Shown: positions 31,031 to 35,396 of the stretch, one piece after another | Layout of the letters: each line of letters opens with the position of its first letter | How positions within the stretch are numbered: position 1 is the first letter of the stretch | Source of the DNA: Planctomycetota bacterium | GTDB lineage: Bacteria > Planctomycetota > Planctomycetia > Pirellulales > Pirellulaceae | DNA length: 35,396 nt | Assembly: GCA_027622275.1 (NCBI GenBank) | Contig: JAQBZB010000062.1 | Span: forward strand, 1 to 35,396 | Reading direction: 5' to 3' | Position numbers and translations under genes: made by a program | The notes under the pieces: generated by a model | Seen by the model: only the letters and a program-made list of their open reading frames with translations | The model's database searches: none | Told to the model about the DNA's origin: nothing

Positions 31031-33256
31031 ATGTCGCCCGATTCTGATTCAGAGCGTTCGCTCGGCTTGTTCGGTGCGACAGGCGTCGGCGTCGGAGCCA
31101 TAGTTGGCGGCGGCATTCTCGCACTCGCTGGAGCAGCATTCGCCGCCACCGGCCCCAGCGCGGTCGTCGCCTTCGCGCTGAACGGCGTCATCGCCGTGCT
31201 GACAGCCTTGAGCTTCGCCGAAGTCTCGTCGAAGTTTCCGCAGTCAGGCGGAACGTACACATTCGCCAAGAAAGTGCTGTCCGTCGAGGCGGCGTTCACG
31301 GTTGGCTGGGTCGTCTGGTTCGCATCGATCGTGGCGTCTGTCCTGTACGCCTTTGGTTTCGCTCAGTTCGCCGTCGTCATCGTCGAGCAATTGTGGCTCG
31401 CCGGCGAAGCTCCCGCCTGGCTCACGAGCCGCGCGATGGTTTGCGGTACGGCAATCACCGCGATTCTGTTCTACGCCGCGATGCTCACGCGTTCGAGCGC
31501 CGGGGGCGGCCAGTGGCTCAATGTCGGCAAGGTCGTTGTGTTCGCGATCCTGATCGTCGGTGGAATGTGGGCGATGCGTGGTCGCTCGGCGGCCGAATTG
31601 AGCGACAGTTTGACCCCCTTCTTCACGTCGGCGGCTCCCGGCTTGTTCGCGGCGATGGGATTCACGTTCATTGCATTGCAAGGTTTCGATCTGATTGCGG
31701 CTGTGGCGGGTGAAGTTCGTGAACCAGTCCGGACGATTCCGCTCGCCATGTTCCTCTCGCTTGGCATCGCGATCGTGATTTACCTTCCGCTGTTGCTGGT
31801 CATCAGCACCGTGGGCGTGTCCGCGGATGAATCGATCGCCGACGCCAGCCGCGCGAATCCCGACACGATCGTCGCCATCGCCGCGCGAAACTATCTAGGA
31901 CCGTTTGGCTACTGGCTGGTCATGGTAGCCGCGATCTTGTCGATGCTGTCGGCGTTGCAAGCGAACTTGTTCGCGGCGTCGCGGGTTGCAGTTGCGATGG
32001 CCAGGGACCAGACCTTGCCCATGTCCCTGGCGCTGCTCAACCGGCGGTACAGAACTCCGATGAATGCCGTCATTCTTACCGCGACCGTGGTGATCGTGAT
32101 CGTATTGATCGTTCCCGACCTCGCTTCGGCAGGGGCCGCGTCGAGCTTGATATTTCTGGTGACGTTTGCTCTGGCGCACTGGATTGCGATTCTCGTACGC
32201 CAGAGAAGCGCGCAGTCTCCGCCGCCATTTCGTTCGCCTTGCTTTCCGCTAGTGCCGGTTACCGGAGGGCTCTGGTGCATTGCGCTAGCCGTCTATCAAG
32301 GCGTTGCGGTGCCGTCCGCGGGATTGATCGCCGTGTTCTGGCTGGCCGTTGGCGGTGTCCTGTTCCTAGGCTTGTTTGCCAAGCGGGCTCGCGTTGCGGA
32401 TGCAAGTCATTCCGCGCTGGACCCGGAAGTTGTGACGTTGCGAGGCCGGAGTCCGCTAGTCCTGGTGCCAATCGCCCGGCCCGACAGCGTGGAAGGGCTG
32501 GTCGGCGTTGCGAATGTGCTCGCGCCGCCCGGCGTGGGGCGCGTGTTGCTGCTGTCCGTCGTTGTCGTACCCAGAGAGTGGCGGCCCGACGAAGAACCGA
32601 AGCCGCTCACGAACGCTCAAGCCGTGCTCGGAGAATCGCTTCGCGCCTCGGCATCCGTCGGCGTGTTTCCTGAAACGCTGGCGACCGTGGCGCAGGAGCC
32701 TTGGGACGAGATCGCGCGAGTCGCCAAGACACATCGGTGCGAGACACTGCTGCTGGGGCTGAGCGAACTGGACGGAGCGAGTGCCGGGTCAGCGCTGGAA
32801 CGCCTCATCAATCAAGTGGAATGCGACGTCGTGCTGCTCCGCGCTCCCAAGGGTTGGCAACTCGCCACCGCCAATCGCATCCTCGTGCCCACGGGAGGTC
32901 AAGGCGGACACGATCGGCTGTTAGCTCGCTTGCTCGGCAGCTTGGCGCGAACCGTCCAACGACAAGTCACACTCTCCAAGGTCGTGCCGACACCGGCCAC
33001 GAAGCAACAAGAGGAGGCCGCCTCACGCGATCTCACACGACGCAACCATGACTTGTGTGCCGGCGCTGCCAACGTCCGTGTCATCCGTGACGACAACGCC
33101 GTTGACTGCATTGCGAGCGCGGCGAACGAGAATGACCTCGTGATTCTAGGCATTCAACGTTCGTCACGCCGCGTGAAGGTACTGGGGAATTTCGTACTCG
33201 ACTTGGCACGTCGGACGGACGTGCCTCTTCTGATCATTTGCCGGGGACGTCATTAA
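31031..33256 (+). CDS. APC-family transporter with UspA-like C-terminus
   Basis: A 741-residue inner-membrane protein. Residues 1-460 look like an amino acid/polyamine/organocation permease with about 12 helices: GVGVGAIVGGGILALAGAA at the N-terminus, then AEVSSKFPQSGGTYTFAKKV and the helix GFTFIALQGFDLIAAVAGEV. From about 474 (SPLVLVPIARPDSVEGLVGV) to 741 there are two universal-stress-protein-like domains; the second ends DLVILGIQRSSRRVKVLGNF. Such fusions occur in bacterial APC transporters; the cytosolic Usp part may sense nucleotides. Substrate unknown. AAAGGA lies 6 bases before the ATG. Confidence 0.88.
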   Translation: MSPDSDSERSLGLFGATGVGVGAIVGGGILALAGAAFAATGPSAVVAFALNGVIAVLTALSFAEVSSKFPQSGGTYTFAKKVLSVEAAFTVGWVVWFASIVASVLYAFGFAQFAVVIVEQLWLAGEAPAWLTSRAMVCGTAITAILFYAAMLTRSSAGGGQWLNVGKVVVFAILIVGGMWAMRGRSAAELSDSLTPFFTSAAPGLFAAMGFTFIALQGFDLIAAVAGEVREPVRTIPLAMFLSLGIAIVIYLPLLLVISTVGVSADESIADASRANPDTIVAIAARNYLGPFGYWLVMVAAILSMLSALQANLFAASRVAVAMARDQTLPMSLALLNRRYRTPMNAVILTATVVIVIVLIVPDLASAGAASSLIFLVTFALAHWIAILVRQRSAQSPPPFRSPCFPLVPVTGGLWCIALAVYQGVAVPSAGLIAVFWLAVGGVLFLGLFAKRARVADASHSALDPEVVTLRGRSPLVLVPIARPDSVEGLVGVANVLAPPGVGRVLLLSVVVVPREWRPDEEPKPLTNAQAVLGESLRASASVGVFPETLATVAQEPWDEIARVAKTHRCETLLLGLSELDGASAGSALERLINQVECDVVLLRAPKGWQLATANRILVPTGGQGGHDRLLARLLGSLARTVQRQVTLSKVVPTPATKQQEEAASRDLTRRNHDLCAGAANVRVIRDDNAVDCIASAANENDLVILGIQRSSRRVKVLGNFVLDLARRTDVPLLIICRGRH

Positions 33257-33424
33257 CGGCGGCCGGTGACAATACACGGGTGCCACTCCGAGGTCTGGTG
33301 CAGTTCCCTCGGTTCCCCTCAAGATTAGGACACTACCGAGGTTCGGCTCTGGTTGAATCCCCACTTGGTGGGCATTATTATTGCTGAGTTCACGCGATAG
33401 ACCCATCTGCGATGAGATCAGAGA

Positions 33425-33754
33425 ATGAAGTACCGAGTAATCCTTCTGCTCATTGGTGTCGGCACACTGTTTCTGACGACTCCGACTTACGCCCAGCGTC
33501 TCCCGATCCGTGGACACGTCCTACCTTCCCCGCACGCGCGGTGCCTCGAGTTCCTGCGTGGCCTGATGGCCGATGATCCGCCTCACGTCCCGTCTTTCTT
33601 CATGGCCGGCCAGCACCTGACGAAGCAGGATCGGATTGCCGAGGCACGAGACGTCCTGCGCGTCGGGATCGAGCAGGCGCGCCAGCAAGGCAACACCCAC
33701 GCCGCTGGCGAGATGAGCGAATTCCTGGCCGGGCTCGGCAGCTTGGGTGAGTGA
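33425..33754 (+). CDS. Small secreted helical protein
   Basis: A 109-residue protein I do not recognise. It has a clear signal peptide (KYRVILLLIGVGTLFLTT, cleaved near YAQ-RL) and a mature part of about 85 residues. The mature part includes one TPR-like helix pair (FFMAGQHLTKQDRIAEARDV, then LRVGIEQARQQGNTHAAGEM). The start has GAG just ahead of ATG and no other strong support. It stands alone, between the permease and the IS debris. Confidence 0.6.
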   Translation: MKYRVILLLIGVGTLFLTTPTYAQRLPIRGHVLPSPHARCLEFLRGLMADDPPHVPSFFMAGQHLTKQDRIAEARDVLRVGIEQARQQGNTHAAGEMSEFLAGLGSLGE

Positions 33755-33908
33755 TTTCCCTTGCAAGAGGCGAAGATCACAGACGACGTTTTGTGGCGAT
33801 CCCTCGAAACGACTTGAACGCCAAAAACCCGTCCGGTCGAGAAGGATCTCGACACTCAGGGCCAAAGCCGACAAACGGCACCGCCTACCGGCAAAAATGG
33901 TCGCTCGT

Positions 33909-34222
33909 TCAATCTGCCTCTAACACAACGCGGAAGCCATAGAAATAGTGCCGGGCATCTGCATAGTTCCGGCTTCGATTTGCGGAACGGGAGTATCTCG
34001 CGCCGTGAAGCCATGAGCCACCACGAAGGACTCGCTTAGGGCCGATGATGGCCGGCCCTGTCGGGTCGCTCGTCGGCGAATTGGCGTAGTAGTCACCATC
34101 GTACGAATCTTGGCACCACTCCCAGACGTTCCCGTGCATGTCAAATAAGCCAAGAGGATTTTCAGCGAATTGTCCAACCTTCGAGGTAAAGACAATGCCA
34201 TCGTTAGCTGACAGGTATTCGT
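33909..34222 (-). pseudogene. SUMF1/FGE-like domain, 5' truncated
   Basis: The translation (EYLSANDGIVFTSKVGQF, GLFDMHGNVWEWCQDSYD, RVLRGGSWLHGARYSRSANR, YFYGFRVVLEAD) is the C-terminal third of a SUMF1 (formylglycine-generating-enzyme-like) domain. The two catalytic Cys of true FGE in the region after RGGSW are absent, so the parent was probably a non-FGE SUMF1 protein. The upstream part is missing: beyond about 34222 the DNA belongs to a transposase in another frame. The stop is TGA at 33909-33911. Confidence 0.8.
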
Positions 34223-34229
34223 GTTCAAC

Positions 34230-34651
34230 GCTCGAAAGACACGCTCCAAGCAACGCCCGACGCGATCGTCGTTGAGCTGCTTGATTTGTTCGGGTCGCAA
34301 GTCGAACAGACCGGGATCGAACTCGCGCGCCCACTCGGCCACGCCGTAAACCGGTTCGCGCGAGACCAGCAGATTGTTGAGCAGCAACAAGAGGACGCGC
34401 GGCGCGGCGACCTTGGTGCGTCCGTCCTCGGGCGGCAGGTGCTGTTGCAGAAAGTCGTGCAACCGCAGGCGTTGGAGCAACCGCTGGAGGATGGGGAGCG
34501 CTCCGATCGAGTGCGTGACGAGTGTTGTGCCGTCGTGCGTGTGGGCGGTTCTTCCGGTCGCGGAGTGGCGTGGTTGAGTGGTTGGTGTGGTGGTTGTTTG
34601 CTTGGTGGTCTTGTGCTTTCGGGTTGACGGCTTGGCTTTCCGTTTCGACAT
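34230..34651 (-). pseudogene. IS1634-type transposase, N-terminal fragment (DUF4277)
   Basis: From ATG 34651 (MSKRKAKPSTRKHK) the frame reads HSIGALPILQRLLQRLRLHD, LLNNLLVSREPVYGVAEWA and LNDDRVGRCLERVFRA, the pattern of the DUF4277 N-terminus of IS1634-family transposases. It stops resembling the family after LERVFRA, at about 34230, where the SUMF1 fragment begins. The catalytic domain is lost. It was probably a full element cut by a deletion that joined it to the SUMF1 gene. Confidence 0.75.
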
Positions 34652-34990
34652 GAGCGTGCCTTCTTGGCGAGGTGGTGGTGAGGTCATCGAGACGCCACCA
34701 CGGTAGGCCACACCACGTGTCGCGTCGCGTCATCGGCGCGCGCCGCCAACAAGTTACGTCGAGGAGCATGGACGTAAGTCGAGTCGAACTCAACTTACGT
34801 CGAGGTGATTTTTCGCAAGTCAACATCTGCCGACTTTCTCGCGTGCTGGACACCTAGTTGCGCGTCTACAATCCGGCAAGTTCACCTCGCTCCGTTTGCC
34901 AATTCACAGTAGGTCTGCCCGCGTTTACGCGCACCGCCGTCATCATTCGAAAGCCACAAAATCAAAAGTTATTCAGGACGAGATGTGCGG
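34652..34990. other. Non-coding stretch between two transposase remnants
   Basis: About 340 bases upstream of the IS1634-type fragment. It holds an inverted repeat at 34771-34801 and a direct repeat ttacgtcgagg (34754-34764 and 34795-34805). It then runs into the broken IS1380 copy with no recognisable gene. Confidence 0.5.
34771..34801. repeat. Inverted repeat near the IS1634-type fragment
   Basis: gacgtaagtcgagt (34771-34784), loop cga, then actcaacttacgtc (34788-34801): 13 of 14 positions pair. It lies about 120 bases before the transposase start and may be part of the element's end, but no partner end is available. Confidence 0.5.
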
Positions 34991-35396
34991 AAAGTGCGCT
35001 ATTGTTATCTGCCGTTGTAGGTGTTTTGCGGCGAGTTTCTGCTGGCAGCCCAGTGCTGGCAGCCCAGTTGCGACCGAGCGACGTCGGTGCGATGTCCGGA
35101 GCGTTGGAGCTGTTGCAAAAGATCGTGACGCGAATCCGCCCGCGTTGGCCGCACGTGCGAATCATCGTGCGGGGCGACGGGCATTTCAGCGACGACCGCT
35201 TGATGAGTTGGTGTGAATCGACGCCCAGACTGGAGTTTACTGTCGGGATGCCGAGCAACGCGCGGTTACTGAAAGAGGTGCAGGAGGCCCAGCGCCAAAT
35301 TGCCGGGGAGTTTGCGGGTGCGCGTGAGGCGGATGAACTCGACGGACGCGCGGCCTACGAGGACGGTTACTGCCCGCGCGGCGACGCGGAGAATCG
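34991..35396 (+). pseudogene. IS1380-type transposase, broken and running off the window
   Basis: The translation matches the middle of IS1380-family transposases: CYLPL, VFCGEFLLAAQ, LRPSDVGA, LELLQKIVTRIRPRWPHVRI, IVRGDGHFSDDRLMSWCES. It has two lesions. A TAG at 35018-35020 replaces the Tyr codon expected in YLPLYVFCG. A 14-bp tandem duplication at 35040-35067 shifts the frame between LLAAQ and LRPSD. After the duplication the frame stays open to the window end. The 5' part, including the first catalytic Asp region, was not recognised, so it is also truncated. The left limit is approximate. Confidence 0.75.
35040..35067. repeat. 14-bp tandem duplication in the IS1380 remnant
   Basis: tgctggcagcccag occurs twice in succession (35040-35053 and 35054-35067). 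Removing one copy restores the frame LLAAQLRPSDVGA, so the duplication is a frameshifting lesion. Confidence 0.85.

Noticed and set aside
33909-34853. A single 314-residue gene spanning the SUMF1 fragment and upstream DNA
   Set aside because: Only the C-terminal third is SUMF1-like; the rest is an out-of-frame translation of the transposase fragment.
1-35396. CRISPR array or complete prophage
   Set aside because: No regularly spaced direct repeats and no phage structural or integrase genes were found.

Overview
The window looks like a chromosomal segment of a planctomycete (Planctomycetota, probably the Pirellulales/Planctomycetales side). This is inferred from gene content: a fused S10-spc-alpha ribosomal cluster without rpmD (L30) or rpsD (S4), an L17 with an insertion and an acidic tail, TlpA-type thioredoxins with long N-terminal helical regions, a roughly 610-residue UbiD-family protein, SUMF1-domain and IS debris, and many intergenic hairpin repeats. 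No taxonomic search was possible.

Layout. (1) 1-1740: most of an insertion sequence with an ISNCY-type DDE transposase, inserted just past the end of the ribosomal cluster. (2) 1823-15685, minus strand: one long run in transcription order rpsJ, rplC, rplD, rplW, rplB, rpsS, rplV, rpsC, rplP, rpmC, rpsQ, rplN, rplX, rplE, rpsN, rpsH, rplF, rplR, rpsE, rplO, secY, rpmJ, rpsM, rpsK, rpoA, rplQ. It supplies the ribosome core, the SecY translocon and the RNA polymerase alpha subunit. A candidate internal promoter precedes rpmJ. (3) 15686-17146: non-coding DNA with tRNA-Met(CAU), tRNA-Arg(CCG) and, between them, a 169-bp MITE-like element with perfect terminal inverted repeats and TTAA flanks. (4) 17147-26165: accessory metabolism and envelope genes: an SDR oxidoreductase divergent from a UbiD-family decarboxylase, a prepilin-peptidase/LOG fusion, a Uma2-family protein, two TlpA-like thioredoxins in tandem and a PilZ-like protein. 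(5) 26381-33256: a transglutaminase-like/TPR protein divergent from a two-gene operon, then an APC transporter fused to UspA-type domains. (6) 33425-35396: a small secreted protein followed by insertion-sequence wreckage.

The most interesting locus is the two-gene operon at 27826-30861. Gene 1 has the three-helix layout and the conserved helix-2/helix-3 signatures of MotA/TolQ/ExbB proton-channel proteins, plus a roughly 330-residue helical cytoplasmic tail. Gene 2 has a MotB/ExbD-like N-terminal helix with an Asp, a long coiled coil, and a C-terminal von Willebrand A domain with an intact MIDAS where MotB or ZorB would carry a peptidoglycan-binding domain. It may be an ion-driven motor with a vWA effector or sensor head. 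The second curiosity is the in-frame prepilin peptidase-LOG fusion, whose GxGD active-site motif is replaced.

The right end is a graveyard. An IS1634/DUF4277-type transposase N-terminus abuts the 3' end of a SUMF1-domain gene, and an IS1380-type transposase is broken by a stop codon and by a 14-bp tandem duplication.
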